NCBI GenBank assembly: GCA_951804985.1
Contig: OX638133.1
Location: forward strand, 27,310,963 to 27,374,962
DNA length: 64,000 nt
Direction: 5' to 3'
From: Dryomyza anilis
Taxonomy: Eukaryota > Arthropoda > Insecta > Diptera > Dryomyzidae
This document shows, in pieces, positions 33,102 to 43,999 of this stretch. A program made the translations under genes and the position numbers. Numbering within the stretch: position 1 is the first letter of the stretch; each line of letters begins with the position of its first letter. The notes under the pieces were generated by a model. It was not told the origin of the DNA and did no database searches. It saw nothing but the letters and a program-made list of their open reading frames with translations.

Positions 33102-34899
33102 GACTTCCTTACGCTCAAAACAGTCTTCTGGAATATCTGGAGTATCGATAAAACATATATCCTTTTATTTGTGATGAAATTAAAAAAATGTGCTTTTGTT
33201 CGTAGAGAAAATATAAATGTGTTTTTATTCGTGGCAAATATAAAAGTCTGCTTATGTACGTGGATAAAATGAGAATGAGATTCTTTGCGTGGGCAACAAA
33301 ATGAAATGCTTTTTTCGTGTATAAAATTAACTGATGCTTGCTAGGTAGGTTTTTGTATGATGCTTCGATATACGCACAATTGAAGCATTTGCTTTATGCA
33401 TTACTACGCACTTTTTGCAATATTCGAACAGAATGCTTACTATCCTCCTGTCCCTAATCGATCGTATTCTAATAGCAACTTAAAAAATAAAAGTGAATAC
33501 ATCTCAATTGTCACATTTTATATTGGTATTACTTGTTTTAAAATAACTACATGCTAATGAACAAATTTAAATTATGTTAGCCTTTTATAAATTGTTTCTA
33601 TCAAAAATATTTTGTATAACGAAACATATTTTAATAATCATTCAAATAGAATCATCAAAGCGAGCAGTTGGCTCTAAATAAAAAAATAATTGTTTTACAT
33701 TTTAAATAAAAATATTGTTTCATTGCGACGCCTTGTATCGTTGCTTTATACTATACATTTTATCTTATTCATAGTGTGTAATTCAGATATGTTTGATAAA
33801 ATTTTACGTACTCTAAATTTAAAACTAAAAACTTTGAGTGTTTACGAAAATCCTAAATGTTGAACATGCAGTTTTTTTTTAATAAAATTTTGGTTTTATG
33901 TGTTTTGAGAAATATCAAGGAAGGTTTTACATGTTATAACAACTACTACAATAAGATAAATCTCCGTAAAAAAAAAACAAACATGATCGGGTTGTTTGCC
34001 CTGTGCTGCCCCGCCCTGATGGCCAAAGCGAAAGGAAGCCAATACACAAAGCCACGTAAGTCAAAGCGATCAATGAGGCAAAGTCAAGGCTGTTGGTGCA
34101 GAGCTGGTTATTTTTCATCAACTTCTTTTTTAATTATTTTTTTTTAATATTTGCTGTATCACTGCGTGTAGTGGCTGTTAAGAATTATGCCAGCAATAAA
34201 ACAAGAAAAACAAAAACAAGAACAACTAACAAAAACATGCAACTTAAGGCCGAAACAGTTTTAAGCCAGGCTCTGCTGGCCATGCAAACGGTTGCGCAAG
34301 TCAACTCAAGTGAAGCGCAAAGCAATGCAGCGGCTGCTGCTGCAGCCTTTCCGCATTTTGTTTGGCCAACACGCATGCGCAACACACACACACACAAAAC
34401 ACATTGAAACATTGGACTACTGTGCGTTTTGTTGTGGGCAGTTAATGCTTTTTATTATTTTTTATTTTGCTAAATTCAGGCTCAAATTAGAAACAGCACT
34501 TGCTGCAGTTGAGCATTTTAAATATCTATTTTTTTTTGTATATAAATTATATAATTTTTATTTTTACAGTAGAGCACCTGTGAATGGAATATTTTTTGGC
34601 GCCCAATTATGCAATATTTTGGTAACTTATGATAACGTTTATCTTAATTGCAAAAAAGATAAACAAAAACCTTTTTTCTATAAAAAAAACTTTAAAGCAG
34701 AGTTCGGGTTATTAACTCCATTCACTTTTTGTATTATTATTTATATGGGATATGATCTTTAGATTATCCTCTATCTATTGCAAAAATTTGGTACTTTTGA
34801 GTTCAGTTTATACATTGTTCTAATTTGTATGAAATTCTAAATGAAAGGTACCACGCACGATTTTCAATAATGACCACAGTTTATGTCACTATTAAAATT
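33102..34899. other. gene-free DNA
   Basis: No supported gene. Around 34200-34400 there is a less AT-rich patch with a short GCTGCTGCTGCAG run and a small CACACA microsatellite. Its 100-residue open frame has no recognised domain, and I do not call it a gene. Confidence 0.4.
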
Positions 34900-34919
34900 T
34901 TATGTATATGCCTGGGCTG

Positions 34920-36200
34920 TGTACTGTGTTTTTTTTTTGTTTAGCAGAGCTGTTCATTTTGTTTTTTTTTCTTTTTTTTTATTTTATTTTGATTTATGCT
35001 TTTGTATTTTCCATTTTTGTTTTTGCAATGATTTTGTTATATTTTTTTTTTATTTTTCCATTTTTTTATTTGTTTGTTTCTGTTTTTGCTTTCGATTTGG
35101 TTTTTGAGATTGACTTTGTGTTTTAGATTTTGTTTTTACTTTTTTCTTTTTCTTTTACTTTGATTTTTTTATTATTTTATATTTTATATTTTGCTTTTGT
35201 TTTTAAATTTTCCTTTTTTTTTGTGTTTGTGTGTTTTTTAATTTTTTTTGTTTTTGCTTCGCTTTTGTGTTTTGTTATTGATTTTGTTTTAGCGTTTTTT
35301 GTTTTTGTTTTTGTTTTAGCCTTTTGTATTTTTTACCGTTTTTGTATTTGTCTTGCTTTTGTTTTTGCTATTATTTTGATTTTGTTTATTTTACTTTTTG
35401 CATTTCTTATTTGTTTCTGTTTTTGAATTTTCTTATGCTTTTTTTTGTTTTTGAGATTGACTGTGTTTTTGATATTGATTTTTTTTTTACTTTTTTCTTT
35501 TTCTGTATTTTCGCTTTTGAATATTCCTTTTGATTTTTTTTTTTTTTTGCTTATATTTTTGCGATTTTGCTTTTGTTTTTGGGTTTTTGTTTTTTTGTTA
35601 TTGCTTTTTTTTTTTTGTTATTGCTTTTGTATTTTCATTTTGTTTTTGCTTTTTTATTTTTGATTTTATTATGATTTATGTTTTAGACTTTGGTATTTTT
35701 CCCCGTTTTTGTATTTGTCTTGCTTTTGTTTTTTTTCTATTATTTTGATTTTGTTTTTTTCCTTTTTGCATTTCTTATTTTTTTGTTTCTGATTTTGCTT
35801 TCGATTTCAATTCTTTTTTGTTTTTTTTTATTGACTGTGTTTTTGATTTTGTTTTTACTTTTTTCTTTAAAAATTTGGTTTTTTCTGTATTTTCGATTTT
35901 GTTTTCGAATATTCCTCGTGATTTTGTGTGCTTTGCTTATGTTTTTGCGTTTTTGGATTTGTTTTTGAGTCATTGCATTTTTGTTATTACTTTTGTTTTT
36001 TTATTTTTTTGTGTTGTCGTTTGGTTTTGCTTTTTTGTTTTTTACTTCTACTTTTTATTTTGAGTTTTTATGTTATTTTCTTTTGGTTTCGTTTTTGTGA
36101 TATTTTTGTTTGTCTTTGTGTTTTTTGTTTCATGTGTAAATGCCGATTTATATCGTTTTGAAAGTTTAGGTTGTATGGGAGGTGCCACAATACAAATATG
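34920..36200 (+). repeat. T-rich TTTTG-type repeat array, block 2
   Basis: About 1.2 kb of TTTTTG-type sequence similar to 31.1-32.6 kb. It ends in the same module (TTTTTTGTTTCATGTGTAAA, TTTTGAAAGTTTAGGTTGT, GGGAGGTGCCAC). The long Phe-rich frames are composition artefacts. Confidence 0.75.
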
Positions 36201-36572
36201 CATAGTCGGACGACGAACGACACTACCGTAGCGAAGAAAAAAGAAACAAACAACTTTGTCAATTTTGTGTTTCGAGTTACGTGTGTTTTTTTTTTGTTGA
36301 ATTCGATTTACCGCTACACAAATGAATGAGGAAAAACAAAATACATGCAAAAAACAGATCAAAGTCCGTCGTTCTGGGAAATATTGTTTCTCAGAAAACA
36401 ACGTGTGAATATTTTTGAACAAGCAGATTTTTTTTTATTTTGGGAACCCCAGATTTTAGTAAATGATTAAATGACCTTTAAACATGTCTTGTACTATATG
36501 TAGAACTGCTATATAAAATAAAATAATTTGTTTCTGGTTGTTTTCCATACTTTTTAAAAACCGGTATAATAC

Positions 36573-37105
36573 TGTTACGATAATTCAGTCTACGGAAAAC
36601 TATTCTACGAGTTCGTATCGCTGGATTGTGTACAAAATAAAAACGCACTTATATTTGGTTTTAACTAGTATTATTTCAACTAGTATTAATTAACTTTATT
36701 GATTTAAATAACAACTTAAAGAATAATCACTTATATCAACTGCTGAATTACTACAATTCATCTTTACAATGTTCACTCACGAGACGCACTAGTTCACTAT
36801 TAAATCACAACTGAAGTACAGTGCCTCAGATTCGCCGCCTTATATACTGCATGCATCAGTTCGACACGTTTCGACAAGCTTCGACTTGCTTCGAGAACCT
36901 TCTACTCGTTTCGTGAATGACGCATGCTATTGGCATCTCATTCGCACTCATGTGTTTTAATGCGCTGATCTTCTATCTCTTTCTCGCACACTGCCTCAGT
37001 GCGCTGAATGATCTTCCGTCTCTTTCTAACACATTGCTTAGTGCGCTGAATTGTCTTGCGTCTCATTTATTATTGTTGATTGCTTGCACAGTGGAGCAAA
37101 TTACA
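36573..37105 (-). mobile_element. solo LTR
   Basis: Read on the minus strand this 533-bp unit starts TGTAATTTGCTCCACTG and ends TCGTAACA. It has a TATA box (TATATAAG, 36839-36846), an initiator TCAGTT about 34 bp downstream (A at 36812), and an AATAAA at 36695-36700. This order (U3 with TATA, start, R, poly(A) signal, TG...CA ends) is that of an LTR retrotransposon long terminal repeat. No internal domain or second LTR lies nearby, so it is solo. A target duplication is not evident. It is probably Gypsy-like, but the family is not identified. Confidence 0.7.
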
Positions 37106-38379
37106 TCATTTCGTAAAAATACCTAAAAACGATTACATCGGCTATCGGTTTATTTATGATTTTTACGTTTTCGGTTTAAATAATGCCAAGGTTTCAAATG
37201 GATATCAGTTTTGGTTTCGGTTATAGTTTCAATCCTTGCTTTAAAGATATCGGTTTTTTGATATGAGAAAATTGTCAGAAAAACTGATACGATTTTAAAA
37301 GTCGATTTAATTTCATTAATTGTTTATACGCTGTATGTCGTTTAATATATAAACATAAAATAAATAAAAAAATATGCACAAAGTTAATATACCCTGTACC
37401 TCATAGGTGTAGGGTATAAAAATCATACCTTCGCCACTGACAACTATTGCATTTCAGACCTTAGAGTATTCTGTAGTTGACATTCCTACTAGTTTTTATG
37501 AAAACACCTCTAATTACTAGTTTTATAAAAGCTTCTTTTAGTCAGAAACACATATACGTTATACTAACTATAACCAATATACGATGTCTGCCTTAAAAGG
37601 ATTAAAATGTGAGAACGCAGAAAAACAGAAAAAATCGCAGCACAAAAAAAAAGCTGTAAAACCGGACAATGGACGTTTTCTTCTTAATTTTTTTTTTCAG
37701 TTTTAGTTTTGTGTTTTTTGTATGTTGTATTTTATTATACGCCTTATACTTATTTTATGGCATTGCATTATAGCTTTATTCGCCTTTGCGTTTAAATAAA
37801 AAAAATAAGTTAATAAAAGAAAAGATTGCGTATCCAACGCATCGACATCGATAATAATGCGAATCAAGAATCGACTGATGTGTTTGTTGAATGTCCGTCT
37901 ATATATCTCTGTCTCGACGACTTTGTCCGTTCGCATATCCGTTCAACTGTCTATATGTCTATCGTTGTCTGTCTGTCTGTCGGCCACACTGTCCTTTTCT
38001 TATTTTTACGCCAACTGAACGGCCGCCGTTTTCATCTTTTTATGGCCTGAGTGAATTAATACGTTAATATAAATGGCCTAGAATGGCGTTTGAAATGGCA
38101 GTGCCGTTGTAAAAAAATTCTTGAAATTGTTAAAGTTTCATAGTCGTACTTTTAAAGTTTTTGTGTGTTAAAAAAATAAGTTACTCATTGTTTTTTTTTT
38201 TTATTTAACAACAAAAAATTCACCTTTTGTTTATTTTTACTAATTAACACTCGACAAATTTATTAATAATTTTACGATTAAATAATTAATACAATTACAA
38301 AACAATTAATAAACATATTGTATTAAATAAAATTACCTTTCATTAAATTACCATATATATACACGCTGCAAAAAAAAGG
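37106..38379. other. gene-free DNA with mini-me tail remnant
   Basis: At 37385-37420 a short hairpin (ATACCCTGTACCTCATAGG then TGTAGGGTAT) matches the 3' end of mini-me-like elements. At 37820-38050 there is a less repetitive stretch ending in GTCTGTCTGTCTGTCGG. No protein gene is supported. Confidence 0.4.
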
Positions 38380-38760
38380 GCTCTCCTAAACATAATTTTG
38401 CAGGCATTAACATGTATGTTTGGAATTTTATGTAAACATAATATATAATTGACTGATAAATCATTTATAAACAGGGTTGTATTGAGACTTGAACAGTGTT
38501 TTAATGATCTCTGACTTACATTATAATATCCCGGAAACATTTTAATGTTGCCCCTTAAAATGGAGTATGTTCTAATGGAAACATAATAATTACTACATCC
38601 AAACAAAATAAATATTTGAACCAAAACATAAATATGTTCAAAATAAAACATGATTTTGAACGATCTGAATATAAATATGTTTCCAGTGAAACATATCAGT
38701 TGTTTCAGTTCCAAAAGTAGTATGTTTGTATAGAAACATATTTAAATATTTTTGGAAAGA
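38380..38760. repeat. island of AAACATATTTATGTTTC motif
   Basis: AAACAT, ATGTTTC and TAAACATA words recur in both orientations across about 380 bp. No terminal repeat was identified. Confidence 0.4.
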
Positions 38761-38783
38761 AATCCTGAAAATAAAATAAAAAC

Positions 38784-39525
38784 CAGTTGGGAAGGTTAGA
38801 TCACATGGGAAATTTTAAAGTAGGTGTAATTATGATAGTTAGGATTATCAAAATTATAGTCGGTCTAAGCCGACTATAAATACCCTACACATATGTGTGG
38901 TTACCATTCAAAGTGATATATAGGTCACCAGAGTATACGAATCCTGAAAATAACTACAAACATTCAATCGCTGAAGAATTTCCATTCATTTGATACCCAT
39001 ATTTACAAATGGGTAGGTGTACCGAATTTCGATTTTTTTTTTTGTGAACCACAAGTCTTTTCGCCGGAAAACATTATTATCATGTATTTGAGCATGATGT
39101 CAATATATATTTGACCAACAAAGTTTACCTAAGCACGTATACATAAAAATTGATCTTTATATGTACATTTTATATGAGGTATTTGAACATAAGTGGTCGG
39201 ATCATAGGTCACAATGGACCGATCTCGCCAATTTTTTCGCACATACAGCGTAGGTATATTAGTAATCTAAGTTATAAGTTTCATTTTTCTAGCTCTTCAA
39301 TTTTAAAAGTCTTAGGGATTTCAACAGACAGACAGACAGACAGACGGACAGACAGACAGACGGACAGACAGACAGACGGACAGACGGACATCGTTAAATC
39401 GACTCAGGAGGTCATGCTGATCAAGAATATATATACTTTTCCATACCGGAGATGCTTCCTTCTGGGTGTTACAAACGGCGTACCAAACTGAATATACCCT
39501 TTCACTCTTAGTGTAGGGTATAATA
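38784..39525 (+). mobile_element. mini-me-like element, nearly full-length
   Basis: It starts around AACCAGTTGGGAAGG and contains ATAGTCGGTCTAAGCCGACT, a GACAGACAGACGG microsatellite (39329-39390) and a 3' hairpin with TATACCCT paired to AGGGTATA at the end. This order, with an internal GTCY/GACR microsatellite, is that of dipteran mini-me/DINE-1-like elements, which are considered non-autonomous and Helitron-related. No protein is encoded. Confidence 0.7.
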
Positions 39526-39974
39526 AAATGTTGTTTTTTTTATTTATTTTTATTAAAAATCTTTAAACATGCACATTGGAAAATTATAATAATAGAATTC
39601 ATATACAAATTTTTAAATGCATAAATAAATAATTGATTTAAAAATGCAAGTACGAGTGACAGCATCAATGAATGCACAATTGCACCAGCAGACGCTAAAC
39701 TAGACGATCCAGGCTCGCTTTATATTTGGTACAGTTGGTCTCAGTACAGCACATAGCGTAGGCAATGAATTCACGGAGGATTTTGTAAAAAAACATGCCA
39801 AATTCTGTTTTAAAATCGAAACTCAGATTTTTATTTGTGGTTTTTTCACATTAGTTTCAGAAATTATATACTGCACTATATTATACTCTGTTACTATTTG
39901 TACTTTTTGTAACACAATTTATATATTTATGTGGGCAAAAGTGGGCGGAAAGTGATAAAAAGACCGAAAAAAAT

Positions 39975-40420
39975 TGTATTGCAGAAATCGGTAGCAGACA
40001 TCAAGGGAAATCGAATGGTACCACTCTCAGTGGTCCCTGACCCCTAAAAGGGGGTCAAAAACCTTTTTGTCAAAAATTTTTTTTATTGCGGAAATGGATA
40101 GCGAACCTCATTAGAAGACTAATGGTACCATTTGGAGTGGTCCCTGACCCCCAAAAGGGGGTCAAAAACCCATTTATGACCCAAAAATTGTTATTTCGGA
40201 AATCGATAGCGGACATCATTAGAAGGTTAATGGTACCATTTGGAGTGGTCCCTGACCCCCAAAAGGGGGTCAAAAACCCATTTATGACCCAAAAAATTTT
40301 ATCTCGGAAATCGATAGGGGACATCATTAGAAGGCTAATGGTACCCTTTGGAGTGGTCCAGGTCCCCCCAAAGGGGTCAAAAATCCCATTTTCGAAAAAA
40401 ATATTTTGTGAATGTCAAAA
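39975..40420 (+). repeat. 108-bp tandem repeat, about four units
   Basis: The phrase TGGTCCCTGACCCC begins at 40031, 40138 and 40246, with a degenerate fourth occurrence at 40354, giving 107-108 bp spacing. Units also share ATCGATAGCGGACATCATTA and ACCCATTTATGACC. Because 108 is divisible by three, a repeated 36-residue frame stays open on either strand, but nothing supports a real protein. A run of 12 or more G near 40488 follows. Confidence 0.85.
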
Positions 40421-40702
40421 TGCATTTCATAACGTCAGCTATCTATTTCTGCAAAAAATTTCGAAAATAGGGTTTTTGACCCCCTTTGGGGGGGGGGGGT
40501 TAAAATGATCCTATACATACTTGAAACGACGACAAAAGAGACGTAGGTAGAAAATTCTGCTCAACGAGTGCCAACTTCGTATACAAGAAGAATGTTGGAA
40601 GAATACATTTATTTAAATCCAATTCCTTTTTTTTGTTTGTTTTTAAACATCAATATGTACAAAAGATGGCGTAGGTAGAAAATGCTGCACAACGTTGCCA
40701 AT

Positions 40703-40753
40703 TTCGTCAGTCGATAAATTATCGAATTAAGACGAATGTTGCGAACATACGTT
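40703..40753. repeat. left direct repeat flanking the LINE
   Basis: 51 bp starting TTCGTCAGTCGATAAATTAT. The same 51 bp with one mismatch lies at 42856-42906, on the far side of the LINE. It is best read as an unusually long target-site duplication. Confidence 0.75.
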
Positions 40754-41495
40754 GTATTTTTTTTTTTTTTTTTTACAAATTAACCAACGCTCAGGGGATG
40801 CCCCCTATTCATGCAATGCACAGTGTTCATCGTAAGAAGGAATGATAGGTTAAATGGAGGGGGGAAAGATGGAGTAGTGTCGGTGAATGTTTGTTTTGAA
40901 CTTGCCAATATCAAAAATGTCGGGACGCAGGGAGATTGTTCCACAAACGTATCGTGCGACTGAAGAACTAATTCTCTCGGTAATACGTTGTTCTATTGAG
41001 AGCCGAGTGAACTACGAAGGGGTGGGCTTGGTTAGATGCCCGAGTAGAACGAGAGGACACACGACCTGGTGGAATCAGGCCATGTATTTCCCTCGAACAC
41101 TTACCATTGTAATACCTATAGAACAGGCTTACACACCCTACGGTCCTTCGGTGCTCAAGAGAACCAATAGAGGATGAAATATTTTCATCCCCTCTTAAAT
41201 ATATTGCACGTTGTTGGATTCCATCCATGAACTCCAAAGAAGATTTTGAAGCCCCTGCCCATATGTGCGAATTGTATTCCATCTTAGGCCGAATATAGGT
41301 GGTGTACACAGTGCGCAAGTCAGCAGAAGTGAAGTATGTCTTACACCGTTTTATAAAACCGAGGCACTTGGCCGCCTCTTTCGACACGTCAAATATGTGA
41401 TCATTCCAACGGAGACCACATTGAATTGATCACATTGAGAACGTCAAGAGCAGCTGACTCTGCAATATCCACAGCACCCATATTAAGGGGAGGTA

Positions 41496-42357
41496 CACAC
41501 AAAAAAAATATTAGCTTGGCGTTCAGTTGTTTCATCGAATATTCACTTGCGTCTACCAAATGTAGTCAGCCTCAACTGTAATTCATTTATAGTAAACAAT
41601 AGTATGAAGCTTAACCAACTATTAGTTGAAGCAACTGCAACATTGATTGGGGAAACGAACTTTTCATCCATTTAAATTTTTTTTATTTCCATTGCTACGG
41701 CAACTAAATTCAAAATGAGATTTAATCAATATTTAGTTGACTTAACAGATAGTTATATTAGGTTGAATCAACCAATATTTATTTGATTCAACTGCGAAAT
41801 CAGTTGTCTTGTATAAAAGCAATGCCAAAGCAGGACAACATCAGTCGCACAAGCTTCAGATTTTTCACTCGTTTTTTTGGACAGCGCGTGCCTCGTGTAA
41901 AACAACATTTGGAATTGATTTAAGACTTGTTCGTTTTTACTGTTCACTTTTTTCATGCCCAAATACACTTTCTTCAACAAGAGACATACTATTCTACAAT
42001 GTACTTGTTATTGTGCTTCTATATGTTGTATTTATACAGCCCTAGCGCTCCAACGTGTTGCAAACACGAAGTCAGCAGTACAACGAGTCGTCGGCAATTT
42101 GCGATCTCGGGAACGCAGTTGTGATGCTGAATTCGTGTTTGCAACACGTTGGAGCGCTAGGGCTAGGTAAAATGGCCGATTTCTCATAAATAAATTGGCA
42201 ACCACAACTAAACAAATTGGTTGTGTCAATTGATTCAATAGTTTTGTGTGAACTGATACGCTGTGTTGCAACAACTGAATCAGTCGAATGTTGACAGAAC
42301 TAATTAAATCGGTTGGCAAAAAAAGACGGTTGCCCCAACTGATTCGTTCTTTGGGTG
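41496..42357. mobile_element. 862-bp TA-flanked element inserted in the LINE
   Basis: The ends are CACACAAAAAAAATATT and the complement of CACCCAAAGAACGAATC, with TA on each side. Removing the insert plus one TA brings the two halves of the LINE reading frame together in phase. The core is rich in AACTGATTCAACT, TTGATTCAACTG and TTAGTTGA words in both orientations. The TA duplication suggests a Tc1/mariner-type partner, and the termini resemble those at 421-632. No transposase is present. A 127-bp palindrome is nested within. Confidence 0.75.
42038..42164. repeat. palindrome with 33-bp perfect arms
   Basis: The arms 42038-42070 and 42132-42164 start AGCCCTAGCGCTCCAACGTG and are exactly complementary, with imperfect pairing continuing inward. 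It lies inside the 862-bp element and could be a further nested insertion. Confidence 0.75.
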
Positions 42358-42855
42358 TAGGGTTGAATCCATTCTTTTGTGAGATAACAGACAACATTGG
42401 GTCTTGCGTGCATTAAAATCAACTCTATTTGTAAGACCCCACTCGGAGATTGTTTTAAGGTCATTATTGAGTGTGTCATTCATAGTGCGTCTTTTACTCT
42501 CAATCTCCAAAGAGGTTGGGCGCTTTTTGAACGAGTATGAATGACAAATGTTGCTATAATCTGCAAAGGAATGGATTGGGTTCTGGGTCAATGACAGAAG
42601 GTCATTGATAAATACCAGAAATAGGGACGGAACCCTGCGGAACTCTAGAATTGATGAAATGTTGTTCCGAAAGAACAAGATCCATCGCAACTCGTATTGA
42701 ACGACCCTGGAGAAAACTCGATATCCATCGAGTAAAAGATTCACCGACACCATATGCAATTAGTTTTGAAACGAGGGCTTTATGCCACACTCGATCAAAA
42801 GCCTTGGAGATATCAAGAGCAACAGCCTTGCTCTCCCCGAAAAGGTGAACACAAC

Positions 42856-42906
42856 TTCGTCAGTCGATAAATTATCGAATTAAGACGAACGTTGCGAACA
42901 TACGTT
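42856..42906. repeat. right direct repeat flanking the LINE
   Basis: Partner of 40703-40753, with a C for T difference in the GACGAACGTTGCG part. Confidence 0.75.
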
Positions 42907-43170
42907 ACATTTAGATTTGATTAGCATTTTCTGTGTTTCAAGAAAAAGTTTATTTAAATGCAATTAACATTTTATGTTATTATATATTATATAATTTATG
43001 GTAAATTTGACAGATTCTGCTGGAACAATATAATAATGCTTACACGTGAACAAAAATAAATTCAATTTCGATTATAATTTAATTACACTTCATTCCTAAT
43101 ACATGTATGGTAATTTCGTATTACTTTTTAATTACATTCAAACATATTCAAACAAATCTTTCTATCCGTG

Positions 43171-43525
43171 CAGAGAGTATATATTTGATATAGAGTTTCC
43201 GTACAGGTGGTTTCGCTGCCACTTTTGTCAAATAAATTCAAACATTGGTTATGTAGAAAATGTAACTAAATGTTATCAACAGACACATTTTTAAATCAAT
43301 ATTCTGATGTTTTCTGCCACATTTTTGGTCAGAAAAATATTTGAAATTTATAAGGAGTTGGATTGCAATATATCTTGGTAAGTTTGGTTGCAAATTATCC
43401 GCGGACAGATCCAGTTTTGTGCACTGTTTTCCTCTGTTAACTTCAATACTTCCACATAACCAATGTTTTCGGCAGCGACGTCAGCAAACTTGGAAGGAAT
43501 CTCTATTAAAAATATATACTCTCTG
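43171..43525. mobile_element. CAGAGAG-ended inverted-repeat element, copy 2
   Basis: 355 bp with CAGAGAGTATATAT ends and subterminal arms (TTTCGCTGCCA near the left, CGGCAGCGACG near the right). The flanking 7-bp duplication ATCCGTG is exact. It is in inverted orientation relative to the copy at 27.2-27.9 kb and uninterrupted. It is non-coding. Confidence 0.85.
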
Positions 43526-43999
43526 ATCCGTGTACAAAATGTTTAGACTTAGTGACTTTTCAGTAAACGACGACGATATATTTTGTCTGAAATATTTCAA
43601 AATGTTGGTGTTTTGTAATTTTATATCGGAACTTCAAAACTTTATATATCAATTTGTTCTGCTTTGAATGTATAGGGCATAATAGGGCATGTTTTATCTT
43701 TTGATCGAAATTAACATTAAAGTTCTATTCGTTCGAATTTATTTTTTTGAAGCTCTAGAATTCGACTTTTCAAAAAGAAAAGAAAACAAATCCTTCAAAT
43801 TAATACTGAATGCTTTCGGTCTAAAGTGAATTTGGGAATATTTTGTATAGATTAGAAAATGTTAGAAAATGTTGAATTTCATAAATGAAAAATATTTTTT
43901 TAAAAATAACACAAATTATAACGCAACTGGCTGCGATTGCCGGAGGATCGATCGTCGCCTTTGCGTTGTCTGCTTCACATAGAATGAAGAATTTTCACT

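Larger units (their letters stand above)
40754..42855 (-). pseudogene. 5'-truncated non-LTR retrotransposon with broken reverse transcriptase
   Basis: On the minus strand the ORF2 remnant starts in the reverse transcriptase near motif A (DISKAFDRVWH) and runs through SFLQGRSIRVAM and a RVPQGSV-type segment with a frameshift near 42.62 kb. The metal-binding FADD motif reads FADY, so one catalytic aspartate is lost. After an 862-bp insertion (41496-42357), the coding sequence resumes with VSKEAAKCLGFIKRCKTYF and YIRPKMEYNSHIWAGASKSS, and then decays. The 3' end is marked by a T run (on the plus strand) at about 40758-40775. The element sits between 51-bp direct repeats at 40703-40753 and 42856-42906. 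The same family is at 22.5 kb. Confidence 0.85.

Noticed and set aside
34883..36161. Many Phe-rich frames resembling membrane proteins
   Set aside because: They arise from T-rich low-complexity DNA.
39150..39491. 113-residue frame containing DRQTDRRTDRQ repeats
   Set aside because: It is a mini-me-like element read through its microsatellite.
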